Source: Candidatus Rifleibacteriota bacterium
Lineage (GTDB): Bacteria > Muiribacteriota > Ozemobacteria > Ozemobacterales > Ozemobacteraceae
DNA: 41,386 nucleotides
Direction: 5' to 3'
Assembly: GCA_018818125.1 (NCBI GenBank)
Contig: JAHISQ010000072.1
Span: forward strand, 1 to 41,386
Part shown: positions 30,764 to 38,989 of the stretch, piece by piece
Layout: each line of letters begins with the position of its first letter
How positions within the stretch are numbered: the first letter of the stretch is position 1
Notes under the pieces: model-generated
The model's database searches: none
What the model saw: only the letters and a program-made list of their open reading frames with translations
Told to the model about the DNA's origin: nothing
Translations under genes and position numbers: made by a program

Positions 30764-32433
30764 CAGCGCCCCGTCTTTCGTATGGGTATTACTACCCGCC
30801 AGTTTCCTTCGCCTGTGATTATTTCGAGTTCACAGTCAAGAGTTGCTTCGACCCGCGCACATGCCTTTTCTTGAAGCACCAGAATGGTGTCAGAATCAAC
30901 TGCTTTGCGGAGAGCATCGTCTCCGTTTAATACTAATGCAGCTGCAGTCTCCTTGTCAAACCCGGTCTTTCGCTCGACATTCCAAGTGATTACACTGCGG
31001 CCTGTGTAAAAATACCAGCCTTCGATCATTTTGTCGATACAGATAATCTTCTGGTTGGTCGGAAGCGTTGCTATTCGCTTGAGCAGCATCCACTGACTGG
31101 TCAGGTAGCGATTGCGGGAATATGCCTCGTTGCCTTTGAGTCCTGGCAGCACAAAGAACATCAGGCCGGGTAAGAGCAGGCAGCTTACGGCCAGAACGCC
31201 GATGCGATGGCGCATGGCTACAAACCAGCCGAGAAATGCTGCAGAGAATATCCAGAAAACTCCCGAAAAAATAGCGATCTTTGCGATACTGTTAAATTCT
31301 TCGTAGTACTGATAGCCAGCGATAATCATGCCCAGGCCGCTGAGTCCGACAATGACAGCGATTGCTTTAAAATAACCGAATTTATACTCGCTGTCTGTCT
31401 GCTTCGCTTTTAAAAGAGTTTTTCTGAGTGCTTGCGCTGTAAGCAGAGCAAGCGGAATCAGCAGCGGCAAGGTATAGCTGGCCAGTTTTGAGCGACTCAA
31501 AGAAAAGATCAGCAGCGGAACGCCGATCCATAAAAGCAGGAAGGTGGCACTGCGACTTTTGCGAAACTTGCTGATCTGTTCTTTGAGAGCGAGCAAAAGA
31601 TAGCCAGACCAGGGAAATATAGCGACAGGCAACAACACCAGAAAATAGTAAAAGGGCGCCGAACGCTGATGCGTGTCGCTAGCTACCCGATTAATCGTTT
31701 CTTCGATAACGAAATAGCTCAGCAGTCCCGGGTTCATGACAGCGACCAGCAGATACCAGCCCAGCCCGAAGATGATAAAGATTGCCCAGCCGACGATTGA
31801 ACCAAAAAGTGCCTTAAGTTTGGATTTATAACCTGTTAACAGTGCGGCCGGAATGAGTCCGGCAAGAGGCAGCAGTCCCGGAGGGCCCTTGGTCATCATG
31901 GCGGCAGATGTTGCCAGCCAGAATGTGATATACCAACGTTTTTTCTGCTTGTTCAAATAGGAAAAAAAGGCAAGAGCCATAAGGGTCTCGAAAAGAGCCA
32001 GAAAAGGGTCGGTGGTTAAGCCTCTGAACAGAACCTGAAAATAGATCGAACTTATTAGAACCAGGGCAGCCATAAGACCGGTTACTTTGCAGAACAGCAG
32101 TTTGCCAAGATACCAGGTGGCCAGCGCAGTTGCCCCGGCGGCAATGCTTAAAAAAAATCTGGCGCCAAATTCATTTACGCCAAAGATTTTCATGCCGGCG
32201 GCACCAAGCCAGTAAGTAACCGGCGGTTTGGTAAAATGGCGTAGACCATTGTGGCGTGGCGTCAACCAGTCGCCAGAATCAAGCATCTGACGAGCAACTG
32301 AGGCGTATCTTCCCTCGGAGGTTTCAAACAGTCCGGTGCTACCGCAGTGATAGAGAACCGGGAGCATGCCTGCCAGAAAAATCAGTAGCCCCAGCGCCTT
32401 TTGGCTTAACTTGGGAACTCTGAATTTACTCAT
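30763..32433 (-). CDS. ArnT-like undecaprenyl-phosphate glycosyltransferase (GT83/39)
   Basis: This 556-residue protein has many transmembrane helices and a C-terminal soluble domain. The first periplasmic loop shows the ArnT/PMT signature: GLFETSEGRYASVARQMLDS, then GDWLTPRHNG and HFTKPPVTYWLGA, with the catalytic acidic residue in FETSEGRY. Such enzymes transfer a sugar or aminosugar from undecaprenyl phosphate to lipid A or other envelope glycans. The ArnC-like GT2 and LAB_N genes upstream supply the lipid-linked donor and a typical accessory. Its start overlaps the LAB_N gene by eight bases. The donor sugar is unknown; no Ara4N synthesis genes are present here. Confidence 0.9.
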   Translation of the reverse strand: MSKFRVPKLSQKALGLLIFLAGMLPVLYHCGSTGLFETSEGRYASVARQMLDSGDWLTPRHNGLRHFTKPPVTYWLGAAGMKIFGVNEFGARFFLSIAAGATALATWYLGKLLFCKVTGLMAALVLISSIYFQVLFRGLTTDPFLALFETLMALAFFSYLNKQKKRWYITFWLATSAAMMTKGPPGLLPLAGLIPAALLTGYKSKLKALFGSIVGWAIFIIFGLGWYLLVAVMNPGLLSYFVIEETINRVASDTHQRSAPFYYFLVLLPVAIFPWSGYLLLALKEQISKFRKSRSATFLLLWIGVPLLIFSLSRSKLASYTLPLLIPLALLTAQALRKTLLKAKQTDSEYKFGYFKAIAVIVGLSGLGMIIAGYQYYEEFNSIAKIAIFSGVFWIFSAAFLGWFVAMRHRIGVLAVSCLLLPGLMFFVLPGLKGNEAYSRNRYLTSQWMLLKRIATLPTNQKIICIDKMIEGWYFYTGRSVITWNVERKTGFDKETAAALVLNGDDALRKAVDSDTILVLQEKACARVEATLDCELEIITGEGNWRVVIPIRKTGR

Positions 32434-32728
32434 CCGGTTTCATGGTTTCCTGAGCTGCCAGGCTATTACGCTTGTCGCGGCCGATCAACACAAGGTTGCG
32501 GAAGTAAATGACGAAACCCATTGACTGACCAAGTATGAAAACCGGGTCTTCGCGGTGAATTGCGTATGCCAGCAGGAAAAACGAACCGCCAATGCTGAAA
32601 TACCAGAACGAAACGGGTACAACGCTTTTTTTCTGCTTTTCAGATGCAAGCCACTGCACAAAAAAGCGCAGCGTAAACAACACCTGTCCACCAAGGCCTA
32701 CTATCAGCCAGATATCAAACTTGCTCAT
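32426..32728 (-). CDS. LAB_N-domain membrane protein
   Basis: This 100-residue protein with three membrane helices matches the LAB_N (lipid A biosynthesis N-terminal) family: GLGGQVLFTLRFFVQWLASE, then VVPVSFWYFSIGGSFFLLAY and PVFILGQSMGFVIYFRNL. In many diderms it is encoded beside ArnC-like and ArnT-like proteins, exactly as here. Its role in lipid-linked sugar handling is unproven. It overlaps the GT2 gene by 14 bases and the ArnT-like gene by eight. Confidence 0.9.
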   Translation of the reverse strand: MSKFDIWLIVGLGGQVLFTLRFFVQWLASEKQKKSVVPVSFWYFSIGGSFFLLAYAIHREDPVFILGQSMGFVIYFRNLVLIGRDKRNSLAAQETMKPDE

Positions 32729-33434
32729 CTACCTGATACCTCAATTTGCGCCATTTCATCCATCTGATTGCGAGCAGATCCAGAAATGATCTGAAAACAC
32801 GGTTCCAGACGTTGTATTTTGATACACCCTTCTGGCGGGGATGATGACTGACCTCGATCTCGATGACCTTGCCGCCGTTCATCTTTACCAGTGTCGGCAG
32901 AAAGCGGTGCATGCCTTCAAACAGTTCTATCGGTTTGATGACTTCTGCCTTAAAGGCTTTTAGCGAACACCCGGTGTCTTTGATTGTTTCGCTGCTGATA
33001 AGATTGCGCACCCAGTTGGCAAAGCGCGAAGACAGGCGGCGCACCATATTGTCGTTGCGCTTTTTCCGCCAGCCAACTGCTGCATCGAAACCCTGTTCGA
33101 TGCCTGCAAGCAGCAGAGGAATATCAGCGGGATCGTTTTGCAGATCAGCATCGAGAGTAACAACTATATCGCCTCGCGCAGCTTGGATTCCCGCGCCCAT
33201 TGCGGCTGTCTGCCCGTTGTTCTTTGAGAACCTGAGGCCGCGCAGGAAGGGGCATTTCTGCTTGATGCTCGTTATTTTTTCAAAACTGCCGTCGTTAGAT
33301 CCATCATCGACCAGAATGAGCTCCCATGGACGTCCAATCTGATTCAGGCTGAGTTCAACACGGCTGATAAGGTCTTCCAGGTTGTCTACTTCATTAAAAA
33401 CTGGTATAGCAACACTGATCGCGATATTTTCCAT
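32715..33434 (-). CDS. GT2-family polyprenyl-phosphate glycosyltransferase (ArnC/DPM1-like)
   Basis: The 239-residue enzyme has the GT-A signatures ISVAIPVFNEVDNLEDLISR, LILVDDGSNDGS, and TLDADLQNDPADIP (DxD), with GCSLKAFKAEVIKPIELFEG and HHPRQKGVSKY as DPM1-type features. No C-terminal membrane helix pair is present; the following LAB_N protein may supply membrane contact. It would load a sugar onto undecaprenyl phosphate for the ArnT-like enzyme. I start at ATG 33434: the upstream ATG at 33476 lies between a TATAAT and the expected transcription start, so it would not be on the mRNA. Confidence 0.9.
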   Translation of the reverse strand: MENIAISVAIPVFNEVDNLEDLISRVELSLNQIGRPWELILVDDGSNDGSFEKITSIKQKCPFLRGLRFSKNNGQTAAMGAGIQAARGDIVVTLDADLQNDPADIPLLLAGIEQGFDAAVGWRKKRNDNMVRRLSSRFANWVRNLISSETIKDTGCSLKAFKAEVIKPIELFEGMHRFLPTLVKMNGGKVIEIEVSHHPRQKGVSKYNVWNRVFRSFLDLLAIRWMKWRKLRYQVDEQV

Positions 33435-33477
33435 TTTAGTTCCAGATGTTTGGTATTTATTCGGACTTTCGGGCATT

Positions 33478-33486
33478 ATTATACCA
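33478..33486 (-). promoter_or_regulatory. Extended -10 promoter of the glycolipid operon
   Basis: On the minus strand TGGTATAAT gives a consensus extended -10. No good -35 is seen, as is tolerated with TGn. Transcription should begin near 33471, leaving about 37 nt before the ATG at 33434. Confidence 0.6.
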
Positions 33487-33601
33487 CATTGTGTCGAGAA
33501 AGTTGATGATAAATACCGATAAAAAGAAGCCGCTCATACTTTAACAACCCGCAAAACGAAAAACAAATCTGGTATTTGCTCAGGCAGTCAGCCGGAAAAA
33601 C

Positions 33602-33631
33602 GAAACCCCGAAAACTGGCTTTCGGGGTTTC
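33602..33631 (-). terminator. Terminator of the NlpC/P60 gene, ACCCCGAAAA family
   Basis: GAAACCCCGAAA (33602-33613) pairs with TTTCGGGGTTTC (33620-33631). On the minus strand a run of five T follows. It shares the ACCCCGAAAA core with 10851-10885 and 17936-17982. Confidence 0.88.
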
Positions 33632-33649
33632 ATTATCTGCTGCTTTATA

Positions 33650-34909
33650 TCATGCCGTCATTGCTTTGCGCACCTGATCCATGCCGTTCATACGATAAGT
33701 GCCCTTGTAAAACTGAAATTTTTCGGCAGGCAATATATGGACCTCTGCGGTATCGCCCATCTGCATGACCAGAATGTTGCCCTGACTGTCTTTGCCTTTG
33801 TAGATCATCGAATGACCATACCGATTATGGCCGTAGTCGAGCAGAATCATGTCGCCAGGTCTGATATCCGGTGGTGGCGGCGGCTTAACGCCGGGATTGA
33901 TCGACTTTGTATATTTTTCAGACCAGAGGCCGCTGGTTGAAGTGCGGCCGGTACTGATCGGGTATTTTACGCCAGCCTGTTGGTATGCATCCTTTTGTAT
34001 CATCTGAACGAATCCGCTGCAGTCAATACCGCCTATTTTTTCGAATTCTTTGTAGGCGGAGTTGGAGCGCCATTTCCAGGTGTTTATATCGACGTATTTT
34101 TCGTAATATTCAGCTGAATTGAGGCCGATTCGGTTGCCTGCGCTTTTCTTTTGTCTATAGGCGTCGATATCGTCGAATCCACCAAACTTGAATACAATCG
34201 GTTCGTTGATATAGGGGTCAGCCAGCGCCTGCATCTTGCGGGAGAAGACCAGATCTTCGAATGGCTTTTCTAGAGACTTGAGCAGCTGATTTGCCTTTTC
34301 CTGCTGGCCCATCTTGTCGAGACACATGGCCTGCATATAAGCGGCTTCAATCGGGTTACCGCTGGCTTTGCAGGCGAGTTCATAAGCGTCTTTGTAATTG
34401 CCCTTTTCGAAGGCCTTGTTCGCACGGTTAAGCCGCCAATACCACGGAAACTTGTCATAGTTGAGCAGGTCATCACCAAGGTGGCGATTCCATCTTTCGA
34501 ACTGGGTTGTGTTATAGGTGGCAATGCTTGAATTTACCGGAGCAGGTTGGGAAGGAGCTGCAGCAGATGTCTGGGTAACCAGGTCGCCGCGCACCCAGCC
34601 AATCAGGCCATTGCCAAAGTCGATTTTGAACCAGCTGTTTTTTTCTTCGAGCTTAGTGCCCTCTGAGCCGCGCGGAAGGGTTTTGAGAACAGAATTGCCG
34701 GTGCCCGGGCCGGATCGCACGTTGACCCACGAACCGTTGATTTCAAACGTGGCTGCACTTGCAGCAGCATCAACCGCAAACAGACCACTCGAAGACTGTG
34801 GATTGTTGACTGAAGTCTGCTCGTCAAACGGGTCATTCTGAGCCATAAGACTATTGGTCAACATCAACAAGGTCAAAACCAGGAAGATCACTGTAAATTT
34901 CCTGTGCAT
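33650..34909 (-). CDS. Secreted SH3b-NlpC/P60 cell-wall hydrolase
   Basis: The 419-residue protein has a signal peptide (FLVLTLLMLTNSLMAQ), a bacterial SH3 domain at about 56-112 (WVNVRSGPGTGNSVLKTLPR, then GLIGWVRGDLV), a helical TPR-like middle (about 160-215), and an NlpC/P60 peptidase domain. The catalytic Cys297 is in GGIDCSGF and His366 is in GHSMIYKG. Such enzymes cut peptide bonds in peptidoglycan. A Pro-rich loop (KPPPPPDIRPGD) precedes the His strand. A GGAG ribosome binding site and the terminator at 33602-33631 frame it as a single-gene unit. Confidence 0.92.
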   Translation of the reverse strand: MHRKFTVIFLVLTLLMLTNSLMAQNDPFDEQTSVNNPQSSSGLFAVDAAASAATFEINGSWVNVRSGPGTGNSVLKTLPRGSEGTKLEEKNSWFKIDFGNGLIGWVRGDLVTQTSAAAPSQPAPVNSSIATYNTTQFERWNRHLGDDLLNYDKFPWYWRLNRANKAFEKGNYKDAYELACKASGNPIEAAYMQAMCLDKMGQQEKANQLLKSLEKPFEDLVFSRKMQALADPYINEPIVFKFGGFDDIDAYRQKKSAGNRIGLNSAEYYEKYVDINTWKWRSNSAYKEFEKIGGIDCSGFVQMIQKDAYQQAGVKYPISTGRTSTSGLWSEKYTKSINPGVKPPPPPDIRPGDMILLDYGHNRYGHSMIYKGKDSQGNILVMQMGDTAEVHILPAEKFQFYKGTYRMNGMDQVRKAMTA

Positions 34910-35005
34910 AAGCTACTCCATACTAATTGAATATCTAAATTTTACCCGAAAAATCTGACTCTGTCGAGAGTAAATCACGCCCAAAATTTGCTATGCAGCT
35001 TGTTG

Positions 35006-35917
35006 CTACAATTTGCCGTCGTAGCGGTGAACTTTGAAGCCGTCTTTCGCGTGCCCTTCAAAGCCGTAGAGGCGACCATCGCTACAGAGTTTCCAGTTGC
35101 TGGTGAGGAAGGGCGCATCGAAAATAGGCAGTTCGGCCTTTTTTACCGACTGCAGCGCGGCGTCAAGTGCGTAAAAGATCATGATTCCAGGTTTTGACTG
35201 AGTCACAATCATGAACATGGGCTGATCTTTGAGCATACCGACTATTTTGCAGTAGACAATACTTTCGCCGGCTTCGAATAGAGCTAATGTTTCTGGCTCC
35301 TGGTGCTGCTCAGCAAATTCAGCTTTGATAATACTGCGAGATTCTGCTTCTAAATTGTACTGAAGCCCGTAGAGCGATTTATTGCTGCCTGCTGCTTCAA
35401 GAGCTGCGGCAGGATGCAGCTCAGCCACACCCTTTCGGCAGATCCACAAACCTACGCCAGGCTCTTCCACACCGATAAGATCTGGCTCGAAAACCTTAAT
35501 ACGACCGGGGTTTTTGAAGTCGATTCGTAACTGTTGTTCGACCTTGCCGTTCTCAGTATTAATGATTGCTACGCCGTCAGGTGCGCGGGTGACAATATAT
35601 AGACGGTGGTTGAAAAAGCTGATATCACCAGTTTTGTCAAAGCTGGTCATCAAATAGGACCACTTTTTGTCTTTGTAGCGCTTGATCATGTGATTAATCG
35701 AATCGGTTATCCAGAGATTGCCATCAGCATCAACATCGTAGCCGCCAAGGCATTCATAAGGCGCCAATGGCATAACGCCGGGCGATGGAAAGCGTATGCC
35801 GATCTGATCGCCAGCTTTTCCCCACTGGCCTTTTACCAGGACACTGGTGTTGTCGCCATGCACAGCATTTCCGGCAAAAAGAATCATTCCGAGAATAACT
35901 AAAAGATATGAACGCAT
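35006..35917 (-). CDS. Secreted beta-propeller-like (NHL/SMP-type) protein
   Basis: This 303-residue protein has a signal peptide (YLLVILGMILFAGNAVHG). Repeated strands such as GGYDVDADGNLWITDSINHM, then IKRYKDKKW, DISFFNHRLYIVTRAPDGVA and LCSDGRLYGFEGHAKDG resemble NHL or SMP-30-type propeller blades, with D-x-D-G-N-L-W calcium or turn motifs. Blade number is probably four to five. It is not obviously an enzyme. A GGAG ribosome binding site supports the ATG. It lies upstream of the NlpC/P60 gene on the same strand, 96 bases apart. Confidence 0.7.
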   Translation of the reverse strand: MRSYLLVILGMILFAGNAVHGDNTSVLVKGQWGKAGDQIGIRFPSPGVMPLAPYECLGGYDVDADGNLWITDSINHMIKRYKDKKWSYLMTSFDKTGDISFFNHRLYIVTRAPDGVAIINTENGKVEQQLRIDFKNPGRIKVFEPDLIGVEEPGVGLWICRKGVAELHPAAALEAAGSNKSLYGLQYNLEAESRSIIKAEFAEQHQEPETLALFEAGESIVYCKIVGMLKDQPMFMIVTQSKPGIMIFYALDAALQSVKKAELPIFDAPFLTSNWKLCSDGRLYGFEGHAKDGFKVHRYDGKL

Positions 35918-35969
35918 AACTTCAGCTCCATAATTTTATTTTACAGATTCTACCACAAAACCTCAGTGT

Positions 35970-35998
35970 TTGACTTGCATGAGGCTGCGAGTTAGTAT
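35970..35998 (+). promoter_or_regulatory. Predicted promoter of the moaA operon
   Basis: TTGACT (35970-35975) and TAGTAT (35993-35998) have a 17-base spacer. The start near 36005 fits the GGAG ribosome binding site at 36009-36012 and the ATG at 36021. Confidence 0.55.
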
Positions 35999-36020
35999 TA
36001 GACCATTCGGAGAATTAGAA

Positions 36021-36962
36021 ATGTTCAAATATCTGCGTGTTTCGGTTACCGACCGCTGTAATTATCGCTGTGTCTATTGCATGCCGGAAGACGGCGTTCG
36101 CAAACAGTCGCATGACGATATAATGCGCTACGAGGAAATTCTCGTTGTTATCAAAGCCGCAGTTGAATCAGGTATCGAACAGGTTCGCATTACCGGCGGT
36201 GAGCCGCTGGTGCGAAACGGAATTGTCGAATTTATCGCTGATGTTGCGAAGTTGCCAGGATTGAAAGACCTGACGCTGACCACCAACGGCGCTTTGTTGC
36301 CAAAATATGCCATGGCACTTAAAAAGGCCGGACTGAACCGGGTTAATATCAGCCTCGACTCGCTCAATCCTAAGACTTTTGCTGAGATTACACGCGTTGG
36401 CGACCTTTCAGCCGTCATCGCGGGTATCAATGCAGCGATTGAGGCTGGTCTTAATCCGATAAAGCTGAACACCGTTCTGATTCCAAGGGTCAACGATAGT
36501 GAAATAATGGATTTTGTTGATTTCGCAGTAGATAAGCAAATTGCTGTCCGTTTTATTGAGAGAATGCCTTTTAATGCTGATGAGCGGTTGGCGGCTGATC
36601 CTTATGTCTCTCAAGCCCAGGTGATGGCAGTTATTGCGCAAAAATATCAGCTCGAAAAAAGCACAGATGAGTCGCTTGGGCCTTCCAATGACTATCTGGT
36701 AACTGGTAGCAGGGCAGGGGTCGGATTTATCAGTTCGCGTTCCCAGCCTTTTTGTCAGCGATGCGCTCGTATCAGACTGACTTCAAGTGGTTATTTGCTT
36801 CCATGTCTCGATTCCAAGGTTGGTGTAGAAGTCAGAGGACTGACACCAGACAAAGTTAAAGAGACTATTAAGCAGCTTTTTAACGAAAAATCTTCATGGC
36901 AGAAGCAGTATGCCTGCTATGCATCGACCTTTGAGTCTTCTCTTTCTAAAATCGGTGGTTAA
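36021..36962 (+). CDS. moaA: GTP 3',8-cyclase MoaA
   Basis: This 313-residue radical SAM enzyme carries out the first step of molybdopterin synthesis, rearranging GTP to 3',8-cyclo-7,8-dihydro-GTP. The N-terminal cluster motif is CNYRCVYC (Cys13, 17 and 20), RITGGEPLVR is the SAM motif, and the C-terminal cluster is CQRCARIRLTSSGYLLPC. The chain ends in Gly-Gly, as required for activity in this family. I use ATG 36021, which has GGAG eight bases upstream and a promoter in place; upstream frame starts lie within the promoter. No other moa or moe gene is nearby. It is followed 11 bases later by the ROK kinase gene, an unusual pairing. Confidence 0.96.
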   Translation: MFKYLRVSVTDRCNYRCVYCMPEDGVRKQSHDDIMRYEEILVVIKAAVESGIEQVRITGGEPLVRNGIVEFIADVAKLPGLKDLTLTTNGALLPKYAMALKKAGLNRVNISLDSLNPKTFAEITRVGDLSAVIAGINAAIEAGLNPIKLNTVLIPRVNDSEIMDFVDFAVDKQIAVRFIERMPFNADERLAADPYVSQAQVMAVIAQKYQLEKSTDESLGPSNDYLVTGSRAGVGFISSRSQPFCQRCARIRLTSSGYLLPCLDSKVGVEVRGLTPDKVKETIKQLFNEKSSWQKQYACYASTFESSLSKIGG

Positions 36963-36973
36963 TGGAGTAGATT

Positions 36974-37927
36974 ATGGCAAAAGCAAAAAACCTCAGTATC
37001 GGGGTCGATCTCGGTGGCACCAAAATCGCAGTCGGACTGTGTCGTGATGGTGAAATTCTCAAAAAAGTTATTTTTCCGACACATGCTGCAGCTGGCTTTG
37101 ATGGCGTGATTTCAGTAATTCTTGGCGCCATTGAGAAGGTTATGGAAGGGCAGAATCACAAAGACATTCTCGGTCTTGGTATCGGATCAGCTGGCCAGAT
37201 CAACGCTGCCACCGGCGAAGTTATTTATTCGCCGAACCTCAACTGGCGAAATGCCCCCCTTGGAAATACAATTGCCAAGGCGATAGATCTAAAGGTGCAG
37301 GTGCTTAACGACGTGCGGGCGGCGACATTGGCCGAACTCAAGTTTGGCAATGGCAAAGGCCTCGATAGTTTTGCCAATGTTTTTGTTGGAACCGGCATAG
37401 GCTCCGGTTTTGTGATCAATGGCAAGTTGATCAATGGTGCTACGAACTCGGCCGGCGAAGTTGGACATACCTGTCTGGACCCGGAAGGGCCACTCTGCGG
37501 TTGTGGCAACAAGGGCTGCCTTGAGGCATTCGCGTCTGGCACTGGCATGGAGAACTATGTAAAAGCCGAGCTTAAAAAGGGGCGCAAAAGTATTATCAAG
37601 GATCTTGTCGAAAACAGAATAGATCACGTCAGAGGCCCAATTATCGCTAAGGCTGCTGAACAGGGTGACGAGCTCGCACTTGCCGCGATTGAAAGAGTAG
37701 GATTCTATCTTGGCATTTCTCTGGCCAATATTCATACCATGCTTAATCCGGAAATAATTCTTCTTGGTGGAGGTATGATGGCTCTGAAAAAATACTTTAT
37801 GCCGATATTGTTGAGCACTATGCAAACACATATTCTTCCGGTCGCCAGGCAAAATCGAGAACTGGTTGGCGAAGCCAGATTTGAAAACGATGCCGTTCTT
37901 CTTGGCGGCTCTGCAATTTTTGCATGA
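36974..37927 (+). CDS. ROK-family sugar kinase (glucokinase-like)
   Basis: This 317-residue kinase has the ATP-binding IGVDLGGTKIAVGL at the N-terminus, VLNDVRAATLAELKFGNGKG, VGTGIGSGFVINGKL and the ROK zinc/signature region GEVGHTCLDPEGPLCGCGNK followed by GCLEAFASG, with catalytic Asp in LNDVRA. No DNA-binding domain is attached, so it is an enzyme, not a repressor. Glucose or N-acetyl-hexosamine are the likely substrates. It overlaps the following gene by four bases (ATGA), tying it to a degenerate phosphohexomutase-like protein. Confidence 0.93.
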   Translation: MAKAKNLSIGVDLGGTKIAVGLCRDGEILKKVIFPTHAAAGFDGVISVILGAIEKVMEGQNHKDILGLGIGSAGQINAATGEVIYSPNLNWRNAPLGNTIAKAIDLKVQVLNDVRAATLAELKFGNGKGLDSFANVFVGTGIGSGFVINGKLINGATNSAGEVGHTCLDPEGPLCGCGNKGCLEAFASGTGMENYVKAELKKGRKSIIKDLVENRIDHVRGPIIAKAAEQGDELALAAIERVGFYLGISLANIHTMLNPEIILLGGGMMALKKYFMPILLSTMQTHILPVARQNRELVGEARFENDAVLLGGSAIFA

Positions 37928-38862
37928 AACCGCTGTACCCCGCCATATTCAATGAACGTCAGGTAAATCATCACTTATGGGGTGCGTTGCCCGAAAATAA
38001 GACTTTTTTCAGGCATCTTATCAATAGCGGAAAAAGCTTTCCCAGTCTGGTTCTTGCTTTCTCTGCAGCAGAGGGAATGCCGGAGATTGCGGCCGCATTG
38101 ACTGAGGGATTGCTCAATAGTGGCGTTAATGTCTTTATGCCCTCAGAAGCCGCTCCCATCTGCTCTCTTTCGCAGGCTCTGACCAGCCGCAATTTGCCGG
38201 TTGGCCTTTATCTTGATCGGATAGCTGATCAGTCGTTGCTGACCCTGGCATTGCTTGCCAGTCATGGTGGCCCGCTTGACGAAAAAGATGTTCTTGATGA
38301 TGCGATCGATAATACGTTGCAAAAATCCGGTTTGGCTGGCACTACCGAGCTCGACCGCTATTATGTTAATAACCTTGCTGGCCTTGCTGATCGCTTTATC
38401 GAAGACGGAGTCGGCTTCAAAGAGATTGAAATTCCATTTGCCAGTATCGAAAAGAGTTTGCGCGAGGCACCTGAACTCAAAATCCTTTTTCAAAGCGATC
38501 CGTATGGTCCGGTTGCACGAGTCAGCCCAGATGGGCAGAGTCTGCAGATAATTGGCAAAGACAATCACGCGATAGCCGCTCACGAGATTGCTGGCGATAT
38601 TGCGCGTTACCTGGTAAAAGAACGCCTTGCTTCCGGCACGGTTATTGGTCCTGCCGGCCAGGTCAGCAATTTCTCTACTGGCTGCGAAACCCTTGCTGTC
38701 GGCGGTAGTGCTTTTGACATGAGCTATCATGCCGGTTTCACCGACCTGCTGGTTGGCTGGTGGGGTGACGGCGTGCTAGCTCATCAGGGCAGCAGCTGCT
38801 TCGGCGATGCTATACTAACCGCAATCTATTACCTCGAAGCCCAGCGCTGCAAAAAAGCCTGA
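37924..38862 (+). CDS. Degenerate phosphoglucomutase/phosphomannomutase-like protein
   Basis: The 312-residue protein aligns by eye with phosphohexomutases. SFPSLVLAFSAAEGMPEIAA and LTEGLLNSGVNVFMPSEAAP correspond to the domain I region that normally precedes TASHNP. FQSDPYGPVARVSPDGQSLQ sits where DPDGDR is expected, and DLLVGWWGDGVLAHQGSSCF where the GGEESGH loop is expected. The catalytic serine motif and the metal-binding aspartates are absent. It also is about 150 residues shorter than the usual enzyme. It is translationally coupled to the ROK kinase, so it may bind a sugar phosphate and regulate it. The similarity is weak and should be tested by profile search. Confidence 0.55.
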   Translation: MKPLYPAIFNERQVNHHLWGALPENKTFFRHLINSGKSFPSLVLAFSAAEGMPEIAAALTEGLLNSGVNVFMPSEAAPICSLSQALTSRNLPVGLYLDRIADQSLLTLALLASHGGPLDEKDVLDDAIDNTLQKSGLAGTTELDRYYVNNLAGLADRFIEDGVGFKEIEIPFASIEKSLREAPELKILFQSDPYGPVARVSPDGQSLQIIGKDNHAIAAHEIAGDIARYLVKERLASGTVIGPAGQVSNFSTGCETLAVGGSAFDMSYHAGFTDLLVGWWGDGVLAHQGSSCFGDAILTAIYYLEAQRCKKA

Positions 38863-38870
38863 AAACAGAA

Positions 38871-38979
38871 AGACTCGCACAAAGCACTAAGCCGCAAAGA
38901 AGGCAGATTAAAGGCTTAGAGAAAACTTTAAATAAGATTTTGTTTTCTTTGTGTCTCGGCGTCTTAGTGCGAGGTCTCT
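38871..38979. repeat. Large imperfect inverted repeat between convergent genes
   Basis: The left arm at 38871-38912 (AGACTCGCAC, AAGCACTAAGCCGCAAAGAA) is complementary, with small interruptions, to the right arm at 38941-38979 (TTTCTTTGTGTCTCGGCG, CTTAGTGCGAGGTCT). The arms flank an A/T-rich loop. It resembles the CGCACTAAG-type palindromic repeats found between genes in many environmental bacteria and may also act as a terminator for both genes. Confidence 0.65.
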
Positions 38980-38989
38980 TTTCATCTGT

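Noticed and set aside
38143..38730. Minus-strand frame of 195 codons opposite the phosphohexomutase-like gene
   Set aside because: It is a shadow of the coding strand. The plus-strand frame is coupled to the ROK gene by ATGA and has the domain pattern.
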